Part shown: positions 36,813 through 45,579 of the stretch, one piece after another
Layout: each line of letters starts with the position of its first letter
Position numbering within the stretch: position 1 is the first letter of the stretch
Origin: Sphingomonas sp. J315
GTDB taxonomy: Bacteria; Pseudomonadota; Alphaproteobacteria; Sphingomonadales; Sphingomonadaceae
Assembly (NCBI RefSeq): GCF_024666595.1
Contig: NZ_CP088296.1
Location: 2,284,501 to 2,348,500, forward strand
DNA: 64,000 nucleotides
Direction: 5' to 3'
Translations under genes and position numbers: made by a program
Notes under the pieces: generated by a model
Seen by the model: only the letters and a program-made list of their open reading frames with translations
The model's database searches: none
What the model was told of the DNA's origin: nothing

Positions 36813-37190
36813 GTCCGAGGCGATGTTAAAGCGCTTCTGAGCTGATTGGAATTGCGCGGGGTGAGGTGACATTCCGGATAGTCGGTCACGCTGTTCCCGA
36901 CCTAGTGCGAGGTAATGCGGCGTTCGGCATCGACAACCATCTTTTAAGCCTCACCGTCCCGGATTTCCGCCCGTGAACAATCCCATTCTGTCTGGGCAAG
37001 ATCCGCTCTGCGGCACCCTCGCGTTTCTTTCGCGCGTGAGATGCTCCTGAAGGCGTTGAGGTCGTAAGCTGCAGAACATCCCTCGATGAAGTCATTAGCT
37101 CCCATCGAGGTCCGCTATCGGCACTCGCCGCGACTTCCGCCACTGCCCGTCTCTGGCGCAAAGCGGCCGCCAAAACTGGCTATTGAAGTA

Positions 37191-37298
37191 TCATTCCGCG
37201 ATGATCGCCGCTTGCAACATGCCGGCATAGAGGCGGCGGTCCTCAGGCACGGCGCGGCGGCAGTCGACGGTATTTGGCGCCCCGCTCTGGATAAACAT
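37191..37298 (-). CDS. Tiny ORF in repeat copy B (35 codons), hypothetical
   Basis: The repeat, read on the minus strand, supplies the start and first ten codons (MFIQSGAPNT). Unique sequence follows, ending DRRLYAGMLQAAIIAE before TGA. A similar tiny ORF in copy C starts MFILHGAPNT and ends RRFYAKAAKATIIEN. The match at both ends, across otherwise different DNA, suggests a real microprotein family or the shared remnant of an older gene. No strong ribosome site is seen, although AAGGGG lies about 14 bases upstream. Function unknown. Confidence 0.4.
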   Translation of the reverse strand: MFIQSGAPNTVDCRRAVPEDRRLYAGMLQAAIIAE

Positions 37299-37400
37299 AA
37301 CGAATATGTATCGCCCCTTGCACTACTATAGAGTCGCCGCTCTACGCCGGTTCCCGGTTTACACCGCATTGCGGTGCCGCTGACACTATGAGGGGCAAAC
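37274..37400 (-). repeat. Module-boundary repeat, copy B
   Basis: The same layout as copy A: TTGGCGCCCCGCTCTGGATA, core AAACATAACGAATA, then CACTACTATAGA, and a second block CCGCATTGCGGTGCCGCTGA exactly 90 bases from the left end. The two copies align without gaps over 127 bases. It separates the efflux module from the defence module. Confidence 0.8.
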
Positions 37401-37530
37401 GCAGGCCGTTAGCTGACCGGCTAGTTGTGGCGGCTATCGAGGAATAGCGGGCCTCCGGCTACGTGCACCGCTCTGCGCACCTAGCAGGTGACACTATCAA
37501 CCAATGTGAACGAATGAGGAACAACAGGCT

Positions 37531-37549
37531 TGTAAAGCGACTCTTTACA
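37531..37549. promoter_or_regulatory. Inverted repeat, candidate autoregulatory operator of the methyltransferase
   Basis: TGTAAAG-CGACT-CTTTACA is a perfect 7-bp inverted repeat, 43 bases before the methyltransferase ATG. The TGTAAA/TTTACA form resembles targets of HigA-type repressors, and the next protein begins with a HigA-like domain. Confidence 0.6.
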
Positions 37550-37592
37550 GGGCACAGTCGCTGAAATGCCGCAGAAGTAGGGAGGCGGTCAT

Positions 37593-39716
37593 ATGCGAGC
37601 TGCAGTCCGCGCGATAGAGCCCGGCCATCCTGGTGGATTCGTCAAAAGCGAGATAGTCGAGGCCAACGGCCTGTCTGTGACGGATGCCGCACAGGTGCTC
37701 GGTGTGACCCGGCCGGCGCTCTCGGCGCTGCTTAATGGCCGCGCGGACCTGACACCACAAATGGCTGTCCGCATAGAGAAGGCCTTTGGCGTGCCTATCG
37801 AGCAGCTGATGGAGATGCAGACCAGCTTTGACATCGCGGAAGTCCGGAAGCGGGCCGACGAAATCAAGGTGGCGCCTTTTAAGTCAACAATGGCTAGGGC
37901 GCCGACGGGGGAGGAAGAGATGACAAATTCCAGATCATCCGCGCGCTTGAAAAAACCAGCGCCGATCGACCCGGCCGTTGCCATCGACTCCAAGCGCGTC
38001 GAGCTGGCGCGCGCCCGCGTCATGGCGCGGGCCTGGGCAGAAACGATCGCGGAGACACGCCGCACCGACCAGGCAGCCCTTTTCGCACGGGCAGCGATTG
38101 AGGCATTTGCCGCCTGTGTGGCGCCCCAGCTGACCCTCAGTCCGCCCTTTGTGACGGTGCGCGGAAAGCTCGACACGACCGCGCGCCAGCTCGCCACATC
38201 CGTCGGGCGCGAGGCTGCGATGCTGCCGATCGTGGAAGGTGGCCACTTCCTGACCAGCCTCTACACGACGCTACTGCCGGGGGAGCGTAGCGCCCTCGGG
38301 GCATTTTACACGCCTCCGGCGCTGACCCAGCGCCTTCTCGATCTCGCCGGCGAAGGTGGCGTCGATTGGTCAAGCGCGCGTGTGCTTGACCCGGCGAGTG
38401 GCGGCGGCGCCTTTCTTCTGGAAGCCGCGTCCCGCATGCGCCGGGCGCTCGAAGGCAGCGAACCGGCTTTTATCCTTGCGCAGCTCGGCACTCGTCTTTC
38501 GGGCCTCGAACTTGATCCGCACGCGGCATCGCTCTCACAGGCCGCGCTTGAAATCTTCCTATCTGACCTCAGTACGGCGAGCGGCCGCGCCGCGCCGATC
38601 TTCGTGAAGGTCTGCGACACGCTCGAAGAGACGCCCGTGGCGCAATATGACTTGGTGATCGGCAATCCACCTTACGGGCGCGTGACCCTCTCGGCCGCGC
38701 AACGCGCCCGCTATGCACGCAGCCTGTACGGTCATGCCAACCTGTATGGCGTATTCACCGATGTTGCGCTGCGATGGACGCGGCCAGGCGGTGTGATCGC
38801 CTACCTGACGCCTACAAGCGTTCTAGGCGGGCAGTATTATACTGCATTGCGTCAGCTTCTCGCCGCCGAGGCTCCGCCCGTCGCGATAGATTTCGTCCAT
38901 GCGCGCCGTGGCGTCTTCGAGGATGTGTTGCAGGAAACCCTGCTCGCGCTCTACCGCAAGGGCGGAAAGCGCGATCGTTTCCAAGTCCACTATCTCAATG
39001 TCGATAACGAGCGCGAAGCGCGCCTAACCAAGAATGGCAAGGTCGGCCTTCCAATCAACGCCGGCGCGCCTTGGCTTGCGCCCCGCGAGCCCGGCCATGT
39101 GGGGTTGATCAAGGCGGCCGAAGGCATGGCCGCGCGCCTGTCGGATTGGGGATATGGCGTTTCGACCGGCCCGCTCGTGTGGAACAGGTTCAAGTCTCAG
39201 ATGCGCACCCGCGCGGCGCGCGGGCTGCATCCACTGATTTGGGCGGAAGCGGTGACGGCCGACGGGCGCTTCGTCTTCCGGGCGCAGAAGAAGAATCATG
39301 CACCCTATTTCAAGACGGAAGCGGGGGATGAGTGGCTCGTAGTAAACCAACGGTGCGTCCTCGTGCAGCGCACCACGGCCAAGGAGCAACTGCGCCGTCT
39401 CATCGCGGCCGAACTGCCGCAGGCCTTCATCGACACGCACGGCGGGGTGATTGTCGAAAACCACCTGAACATGGTGCGGGCGCTCGGAAAGCCGATCGTG
39501 ACGCCCGCTGCCGTCGCCGCCGTCCTCAACAGCGATGTGGTCGATCAAGTATTTCGTTGCATTAGCGGTAGCGTCGCCGTCTCGGCGTTTGAGTTAGAGG
39601 CCATTCCGCTACCGCCCGCGTCGGCCATGGCGCCGATTGAGCGGCTTGTCGCTAATGGCTCTCCGCGCGGGGCAATCGAAAAGGCCCTGCGTGGTCTCTA
39701 TGGCCTCAAAGCATGA
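37593..39716 (+). CDS. DNA N6-adenine methyltransferase with HigA-like HTH N-terminus
   Basis: The first 100 residues are a HigA-type antitoxin-like helix-turn-helix (HPGGFVKSEIVEANGLSV, TRPALSALLNGRADLTPQMA, IEQLMEMQTSFDIAEVRKRA). The rest is a gamma-type adenine methyltransferase with SAM motif DPASGGGAFLLEAA, catalytic NPPY in LVIGNPPYGRV, and a target-recognition region after about residue 450. It protects DNA from the adjacent endonuclease; if that is a PstI isoschizomer the target is CTGCAG. GGAGG lies eight bases before the ATG. An internal ATG at 37921 could yield the enzyme without the HTH. The HTH plus the inverted repeat at 37531 suggests self-control of expression. The stop overlaps the endonuclease start (ATGA). 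Confidence 0.88.
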   Translation: MRAAVRAIEPGHPGGFVKSEIVEANGLSVTDAAQVLGVTRPALSALLNGRADLTPQMAVRIEKAFGVPIEQLMEMQTSFDIAEVRKRADEIKVAPFKSTMARAPTGEEEMTNSRSSARLKKPAPIDPAVAIDSKRVELARARVMARAWAETIAETRRTDQAALFARAAIEAFAACVAPQLTLSPPFVTVRGKLDTTARQLATSVGREAAMLPIVEGGHFLTSLYTTLLPGERSALGAFYTPPALTQRLLDLAGEGGVDWSSARVLDPASGGGAFLLEAASRMRRALEGSEPAFILAQLGTRLSGLELDPHAASLSQAALEIFLSDLSTASGRAAPIFVKVCDTLEETPVAQYDLVIGNPPYGRVTLSAAQRARYARSLYGHANLYGVFTDVALRWTRPGGVIAYLTPTSVLGGQYYTALRQLLAAEAPPVAIDFVHARRGVFEDVLQETLLALYRKGGKRDRFQVHYLNVDNEREARLTKNGKVGLPINAGAPWLAPREPGHVGLIKAAEGMAARLSDWGYGVSTGPLVWNRFKSQMRTRAARGLHPLIWAEAVTADGRFVFRAQKKNHAPYFKTEAGDEWLVVNQRCVLVQRTTAKEQLRRLIAAELPQAFIDTHGGVIVENHLNMVRALGKPIVTPAAVAAVLNSDVVDQVFRCISGSVAVSAFELEAIPLPPASAMAPIERLVANGSPRGAIEKALRGLYGLKA

Positions 39717-40777
39717 CGCTGCCAGCACTCCTGCCCTGGAATGAGATCCACGGCCGCCTACCCGAAATATTCCCGGAGGGTTTGCAAAACCGCGAGCACT
39801 CGATTTGGGAAATCTCGGCCAAGACAATCTTCGTGATGCTCTACACTGGCGCTATCGAAGGCGCAGACCGCTGGATTCGCCCTGATCAGGTCACGCGTAT
39901 GACCGATGAACAGGCGGCGCAGACGGATGATGAGGCACGCGACGCTTGGGCGAGGTTCTCCATCAAGCCAAGCAAGGCTGACGTGCCCGGCCGCTGGTAT
40001 GCGGTGAACACGCGGGAATCGATCCGTGACGACACGATCCGGTATGCGCTTATCCAGAATGGCGCCGTGATTGAGCGTCCCGGCCTCTCCACCACGTCGC
40101 CGGCGGGGCGCTATGCCCTGCAGGGCGATTTCGCGGGCCTGCTGTCGCCAGGTCTCGATAATGCCACGTTCATTGCGAAAGCAGCCGCTTGGCGGGAAAA
40201 GCACCTCAACGCGGGTGCGCTAGCGCGGATTGCGATTGTCCGCAGGGGCGCGGCCGGCGGTGGCGCGTACGAACTTGTGACGTTTCCCAACGGCGAAACC
40301 CGCCGCATGACGACGGGGCCGAGCGCCGACATTTCCAAGGCTGTAATCGAGGTTTTCGCGCCCAAGTTCCTGCAAAAGCCGGGCGTGATCACGTTGAGCG
40401 AGAGCGGCAATAAGGTGGTCGCAAGGGATGACGAACTGGCCAAGGCGATTGGCTTGACGATCCCGTCCGACAAGAGCCTCCCTGACATCGTGCTGGTCGA
40501 TCTCGGCCCAGCGCATCCGCTACTGATCTTCGTCGAAGTCGTGCATACAGACGGCCCCGTCAATGACGCACGTAAAGCGGCGCTCCTGCAGATTACGGAG
40601 GGGGCCGGCTTTGCACCGCAGCATGTGGCGTTCGTGACAGCATATCTCGATCGCGCGTCACCGACATTCCGCAAGACGGTCAGCAACCTGGCCTGGGGCA
40701 GTTACGCTTGGTTCGCATCCGAGCCCGACAGCCTCATCGTATTCAGCGGCAAGCCGCTGCAGATCGAGGGCGGCTGA
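39713..40777 (+). CDS. Type II restriction endonuclease, BsuBI/PstI family
   Basis: This is the restriction half of the R-M pair. The C-terminal part matches the BsuBI/PstI catalytic domain as known: PDIVLVDLGPAHPLLIFVEV followed by VHTDGPVNDARKAALLQI, with acidic and Glu residues fitting a PD-(D/E)xK fold, then FVTAYLDRASPTFRKTVSNL. The N-terminal domain begins NEIHGRLPEIFPEG, as in family members. At 354 residues it is of the expected size. It overlaps the methyltransferase by four bases. Family members characterised so far cut CTGCAG; that this one does is an inference. Confidence 0.85.
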   Translation: MTLPALLPWNEIHGRLPEIFPEGLQNREHSIWEISAKTIFVMLYTGAIEGADRWIRPDQVTRMTDEQAAQTDDEARDAWARFSIKPSKADVPGRWYAVNTRESIRDDTIRYALIQNGAVIERPGLSTTSPAGRYALQGDFAGLLSPGLDNATFIAKAAAWREKHLNAGALARIAIVRRGAAGGGAYELVTFPNGETRRMTTGPSADISKAVIEVFAPKFLQKPGVITLSESGNKVVARDDELAKAIGLTIPSDKSLPDIVLVDLGPAHPLLIFVEVVHTDGPVNDARKAALLQITEGAGFAPQHVAFVTAYLDRASPTFRKTVSNLAWGSYAWFASEPDSLIVFSGKPLQIEGG

Positions 40778-40781
40778 CGGC

Positions 40782-41030
40782 GTGGCTCGCGTACGTCTTG
40801 TGGAGGGCAGCGACGGCGCCCAAGAACGCCAGCCGCGTACGGGAACAAAACAGGCGCTGCTGGTCGCCATGCTGTCGCGGAAAAGCGGTGCAACCATCCG
40901 AGAAATTATCGAGGAAACAGGCTGGAAGGCCAACACAGTGCATGCCGCCCTTTCGACTTTGCGGACGTCCGGCCGACAAATCGCAGTTGAGCATGCCGGA
41001 AGCGTAAAACGCTATCGCATCATGAACTAG
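40782..41030 (+). CDS. DUF3489 small HTH-like protein
   Basis: This is an 82-residue protein. After a basic N-terminus it carries TKQALLVAMLSRKSGATIRE and the helix-turn-helix-like IIEETGWKANTVHAALSTLR, then a short wing ending KRYRIMN. This is the DUF3489 pattern, small predicted DNA-binding proteins often found on mobile elements. It starts at GTG 40782, five bases after the endonuclease stop. Its stop shares CTAG with the stop of the convergent helicase gene. It could regulate the R-M genes, but there is no direct evidence. Confidence 0.7.
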   Translation: MARVRLVEGSDGAQERQPRTGTKQALLVAMLSRKSGATIREIIEETGWKANTVHAALSTLRTSGRQIAVEHAGSVKRYRIMN

Positions 41031-42916
41031 GCGACGATCTCGATCTCCTCTTCGGCGAACCAGCCCTGCTTCACCATCGCAGCCCGCGCGGCGTCGACAG
41101 TCTCGGCGTAATAGACGACCGCCAAGCTGTCCTCGGCGCGGCTGCAGGTGACGTAGAACAACCGCCGGGTACGGTCGATCGTCGTCTCCTTGCCGGCCGC
41201 CTCGTTCTTGAGATCGGTATCGCTTTTGCCCTTGGCACCGAACAGTTTGTCATAGGCGAACATGAAGCCCCGCGCTTCCTCATCGCTGACGATCACCATC
41301 ACGCGAGGGAACTCCAAGCCCTTGACGCCCTGATGCGTGTCGAATCTGGAAGTGCCGCTAACATAGCGATCGTACCGCTCGATTTCGTCAAGCGGCGCTT
41401 CGAGCGCCTGACGCCATCCCCCAAGTTCAGTCTTTAGATTCAGCTCCTCCTCGTCCGTGCCCGAGGCTCCTTCGTCGTCCGTGGGTTCGTCCGGCACCGT
41501 GAAGGGGGCCAGCACGTCGGGAATCGTGAAAAGCCGCGTCTCGGCGATGTAGCGCAGCACCTCTCGCGCCGTTGGCATGGCATGGCCCGAAACCAAGGCC
41601 AGCAGACCATCGCATGCCGCCTTCGCGGCGGCGAGTACCTCGGCCTGGCCTTCGCCAGCCTCCTCAAGCGCCTTGCTGTCGAGGAGCGGCGACGTCTTGC
41701 GAACGATCGATGCGACCGCGAACCGGTCGGCAGCTCGTAATGCTTCGACGAGCGGCAGAACCTCGCGCGTGAAAAAGCCGATCCCGGCCCCCGTGCCCTG
41801 TAGGAAGCTCGTTCTAATCCGCTCGACGGCGTAAAGGGGGCCGAAGAACCGTTCGAACCCGAAACGCCTAGCGGACATTAGGTGCTCGAGCGCGAGCGTC
41901 TTGATGGCGTCGGAGCCTTCGGACCAACCTTCGTCGCCGGTGATCGCCTGCATTCGAGCGGCGACCGCCGCTTCCGTTGCCGACTTGTCCGCCCTCTGCG
42001 GCGCGATGAACAAGCGCACGGTGCCGGCTGCGGCATCGCTCCGCGGCAGCTGCTTTTCGCCATCGTCATCTTGCCGGACGCGGTTGATCAACTCCACCAC
42101 CCTTGTCGGGCAGCGATGGTTCATGCTCTTGCGCGGCCGAGCCCAGGCCTCCGGAATGGCTTCCGCCAAGCGCTCTTTCCCGTCCGCGTAGATCCTTTGC
42201 ATCATGTCGCCGAAGAGCCCGAGGCAGAACGTGTCCCGATGCGCCGCCTCGACGTCGAGCAGCACATCCATGAGTTGGCGGCTGGTGTCCTGACTTTCGT
42301 CAATCAACAGCACGGGGAACCGCGTGACGAGAAGACGACGCAAGCCCGGCTTGGAGGCGAGGAAATCGGCCGTCATGGCGATCACCTCGGCGTGATTCAG
42401 AGAGTCGCGCGTTTGGTTGTCGCCGGTCGGGCTGTAGATAAAGCGGATGATCGACCCCAGGTTCTCGTGTCGGTGTCGCTTGCTCTCGATCGAACGGGCT
42501 CGATCGGCGGCCGCCTTGCTGGCCGCGCGCCCTTTCGCCTGCGCTTCCTCCAACTCCGCAATGTCCTGGAGCAGCCGGCCGGCTAGCCATCCCCGGATGT
42601 CGTTGTCGTAGCCGGAGATCAGAGACCAGGCGAAAGCATGGATAGTCGACACTTCGACGCGCGGATCGAACTCCAAGCGCTGCTTGATCTCGTCGCAGGC
42701 CGCATTGGTGTAGGTGATCACGCCGATCTTCTGGCCGCTCAGCGACAGATCGCGACCTTGCCGTTCACAAACCGTTCGAATGGCCTCGACTAGCGAACGC
42801 GTCTTCCCTGACCCTGCGCCCGCATAGACGAAGAAGCTGCGTGGCTTGGCGATATCTAGACAGCCGATAATCGTCTCATCGGCCGCGACGTCGTGGAGAT
42901 CGTCCGCACCGCTCAT
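41027..42916 (-). CDS. UvrD/Rep-like superfamily 1 helicase, Gabija GajB-like
   Basis: This SF1 helicase has Walker A FVYAGAGSGKTRSLVEAI, motif Ia VITYTNAACDEIKQRL, DExx box VLLIDESQDTSRQL, motif III LGLFGDMMQRIYADG, motif V FDTHQGVKGLEFPRVMV and motif VI RRLFYVTCSRAEDSLAV. The start at 42916 shares one base with the end of the OLD nuclease gene (TGATG), so the two are co-translated. In class 2 OLD systems, including Gabija, the nuclease gene is followed by such a helicase, which supports anti-phage function. At 629 residues it is longer than the Bacillus GajB (about 490). A longer frame to 43012 overlaps the nuclease and is rejected. Confidence 0.85.
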   Translation of the reverse strand: MSGADDLHDVAADETIIGCLDIAKPRSFFVYAGAGSGKTRSLVEAIRTVCERQGRDLSLSGQKIGVITYTNAACDEIKQRLEFDPRVEVSTIHAFAWSLISGYDNDIRGWLAGRLLQDIAELEEAQAKGRAASKAAADRARSIESKRHRHENLGSIIRFIYSPTGDNQTRDSLNHAEVIAMTADFLASKPGLRRLLVTRFPVLLIDESQDTSRQLMDVLLDVEAAHRDTFCLGLFGDMMQRIYADGKERLAEAIPEAWARPRKSMNHRCPTRVVELINRVRQDDDGEKQLPRSDAAAGTVRLFIAPQRADKSATEAAVAARMQAITGDEGWSEGSDAIKTLALEHLMSARRFGFERFFGPLYAVERIRTSFLQGTGAGIGFFTREVLPLVEALRAADRFAVASIVRKTSPLLDSKALEEAGEGQAEVLAAAKAACDGLLALVSGHAMPTAREVLRYIAETRLFTIPDVLAPFTVPDEPTDDEGASGTDEEELNLKTELGGWRQALEAPLDEIERYDRYVSGTSRFDTHQGVKGLEFPRVMVIVSDEEARGFMFAYDKLFGAKGKSDTDLKNEAAGKETTIDRTRRLFYVTCSRAEDSLAVVYYAETVDAARAAMVKQGWFAEEEIEIVA

Positions 42917-45269
42917 CACGCGACCTGCTCTGGCTGCGGTGCGTTCGGCTCGGCAAGCTCGATCTCGGGCAGGATTTCGACCTGCTTCTTCTTCAGTTGC
43001 GCCAACAGCCATTCCAGGCCTTCGGCGATGTAGCGTGGTACGACGAGGTCATCGAACCCCTCGGCCTCCAGCACATCAAGGGCAAACTCGGCCTTCTTGC
43101 CGTCCTTCAACGCCTGATACATGCGGCCGCCAATCGCGGCGGCACCACCGCCAGCTTCGATCGCCGCCCTGAACTTCCGCACCAGCCCGGTCCCCTCGAA
43201 CGCCGCGAAGAACGCGATGTTCTCGAACGCAAACGCATCTTCAAAGGTGTACGGAAATGCGGTGTCCGCGCCTGCGGTTCCGGGAGGCGTTACCTTCACG
43301 GGCGCCTGATAAGCGACGCGGACTGCAAAGAGCGGATCGCCGTCGGATCGCCGGGTCTTCGCCTTATCATCAGCATCGATGAGCGCGTCAACGTCATCCG
43401 TTGCCGGAATCCACGTTTTCAGTGTGGCGTTATTGGTCTTCTGGCCGGTCCCCTTCGCGGGCTGAGCCGAAGCGCCGCCGGTTCCCGTCAATGTGTCTAG
43501 GTCCGTGATGACGAGCGTCAGGAGGCCGAGGTGCTCGATCAAGGGCCGCAGCCGGTGAGCGTGGCTTCCCCCGATTTCGAGCAACGTGATGTAGCATTGG
43601 TTCAGCTCGTCATAGTGCGCCCGGATGAAGTTCGGGACGAGCATACGCTCTGCCGGCCCTTCCACGAGAATGGCGGCGTCGGCGAAGAATAGGTCGGCGT
43701 GTTGCGCGCGAAGGTATCGGGTTACGAACCGTTCCGTCTCGCCATTGGCCCCGAACACCTCCGACATGTTGATCACCGTCGACACGGGCACCTTGGCGGC
43801 CATCCCAGCCGGCAGGCGACGAAAGTAGCGGAGACACGAGAACGAGGTCTCGTGGGCGACGTGGCTAGAGTGGGTGCTGACCACGAGCTGGGTGCGCAGC
43901 TTCAAATTGTCCCCAAGGTCCTCATGGGCGCGCAGCACGGCGTAAGCCTTTTTGATGAAGACCTGCTGCACCTGCGCGTGAAGGTGCGCCTCCGGCTCCT
44001 CAATGAGCACAAGGTGGAGCGGTTCGGTATGAACCGCTGAGATGGTTTTCGAGGCCTTTCCGACGCGCATCCACGCATCGCGGAAGCTCATCAGGCGAAA
44101 GATCATCGAGATGAGATTCTGATACCCCAAGCCGTTGTTCGCTTCGGGCAGGCGTAGGATCGGCGTCATTCCGCCGTCCTCGGCGATCACGTCGACCTCG
44201 AAGGTGATTGCTGCGCCGTGATTGAGGCCGTCGATCGCCTTCAAACGGGTCGACACGCGCGGCCGGGGGTCGGTCACGCCGGGATAGCCCATGCCCTCGA
44301 CCTCGGTGAAGGCGGCCTTGAAGCTTTCGGTGAGGCGCTTGTCGAATGCATCCTGCGCGGCTTCGATCGCCTGCAGCGCGCCCAGGTCCTTGGGGTCCGG
44401 TCCCTTCGTCGGGTCGAGGTGTTTGGCGTAGTAGCTCTTCAGCTGGTCTGAAAGGCGGCTTCCCGCCGCGGCCGCTGGCGCGTCTTCGTCCTCCTGCGAA
44501 GGCTGCTCCTCGCCGAAACCGCGCTGCGCCGGAATGTCGTGCACGCGAATGAGCCCGGCCAAGACATCGCTTCCGATGGGGAGGGAGGTTGGCGGCAGAA
44601 CCTGGGGCTGGGCCTGGGACTTGGTCGGTTCCACGAGCTTGGCCGGATCGAGCGAGTAAGCCTGAACCGTAAAGTAGGTCGACAGGCGCTTACTGAGGAA
44701 GTCGACGAGACTTTCCGGCCAGATCGTCAGCTTGGGGGCGCCGGCGGCGGATCGGCGTCCGGGTGCTCGGCCATTACGGCGGCAATCGCCGCCGCCCGCA
44801 TCGCCTCGGCATCGCTAAGCGCTCCCATGAAGTCCTTGTAGAGAAGCTTCAGGTCCTTCGGCTCATAGCGGAGTCGCACGCCGAGACTGCCGCCTTCCCA
44901 GTCGAGCGTCGGAATGAGGTCGCGCACATGGTGCATCTCGCCGGGTTCGACATGGAGCCAAAGATCCAGCGTTGGCAGGGCCGACGCCCACGGCTCGACG
45001 ACGAGATCGACAATCTCTTCCTTGTCCCGCGCCTCGACCCAGCTTTTCCCGATGCCGATGATCGTCGGCCAGTGGGAGAGGGTAAAGTCGTGGATCTCGA
45101 AGGGGCAGCGCCGCGGCGATAGGAAGCGTCGCAGGGCAAGCATCGCCGAGGTCTTGCCGCTGTTGTTCGCGCCGACAAACAGCGTCGTCGTTGCGGCAAG
45201 GTCGACTCGGATCGACAACAGCTTCCGAAAATTGGCAATCTCAACGAACTTGATGTGCATCGTCCCCAT
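42916..45269 (-). pseudogene. OLD-family ATPase-TOPRIM nuclease, Gabija GajA-like, one frameshift
   Basis: The N-terminal ABC-type ATPase half shows IKFVEIANFRKLLSIRVDL and Walker A FVGANNSGKTSAML. The rest carries GLGYQNLISMIFRLM, Walker B HLVLIEEPEAHLHAQVQQ, STHSSHVAHE, then the TOPRIM Glu in AAILVEGPAERMLVPNFI and the Asp pair in LVITDLDTLTG. One C is missing at the run 44734-44738, which splits the gene after PPPAPP; restoring it gives 784 residues, larger than Bacillus GajA (about 580). The next gene is a UvrD helicase, the layout of a Gabija-type class 2 OLD system: a DNA-nicking nuclease triggered by phage replication. The start may be ATG 45269 or 45260. Confidence 0.83.
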
Positions 45270-45492
45270 CCCCCGGTGTCGGTGCAGTCGTTAACGCGAT
45301 GTCCGTCGAGTGGACTCGTCCGCACTAGCTCTATGCCCGGACCATTACCTGCCCTGCCAGTATCCATAACTCCAGCGTGCGACGACACGATGCCTGTCGA
45401 TAGCGACAAGGAAGCGCTTAGCCGCTGTTCTACCCGACACGATTCGAACTTTTCGCCGCCATGCACCGCCGTACCTACGACTATGACAATCC

Positions 45493-45579
45493 TCAGTTTT
45501 CGATGATCGTAGCCTTGGCGGCTTTAGCGTAGAATCGGCGGACTATGGCGGTATTTGGTGCCCCGTGCAGGATAAACAT
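45493..45579 (-). CDS. Tiny ORF in repeat copy C (28 codons), hypothetical
   Basis: The ORF starts MFILHGAPNT within the repeat and ends RRFYAKAAKATIIEN at TGA. It is shorter than the copy B ORF by seven codons in the middle but matches it at both ends. Function unknown; coding status is uncertain. Confidence 0.38.
   Translation of the reverse strand: MFILHGAPNTAIVRRFYAKAAKATIIEN

Larger units (their letters stand above)
36813..37592. other. 780-bp intergenic region between efflux and defence modules
   Basis: No long coding region is convincing on either strand. It contains repeat copy B with a 35-codon minus-strand ORF (37191-37298), and the inverted repeat at 37531-37549 in front of the methyltransferase gene. 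The first 370 bases show nothing I recognise. Confidence 0.65.

Noticed and set aside
36886-37173. Possible gene in the 36.8-37.2 kb gap (minus strand, 95 codons)
   Set aside because: It has no ribosome site and no recognisable motif, and its composition is not gene-like.
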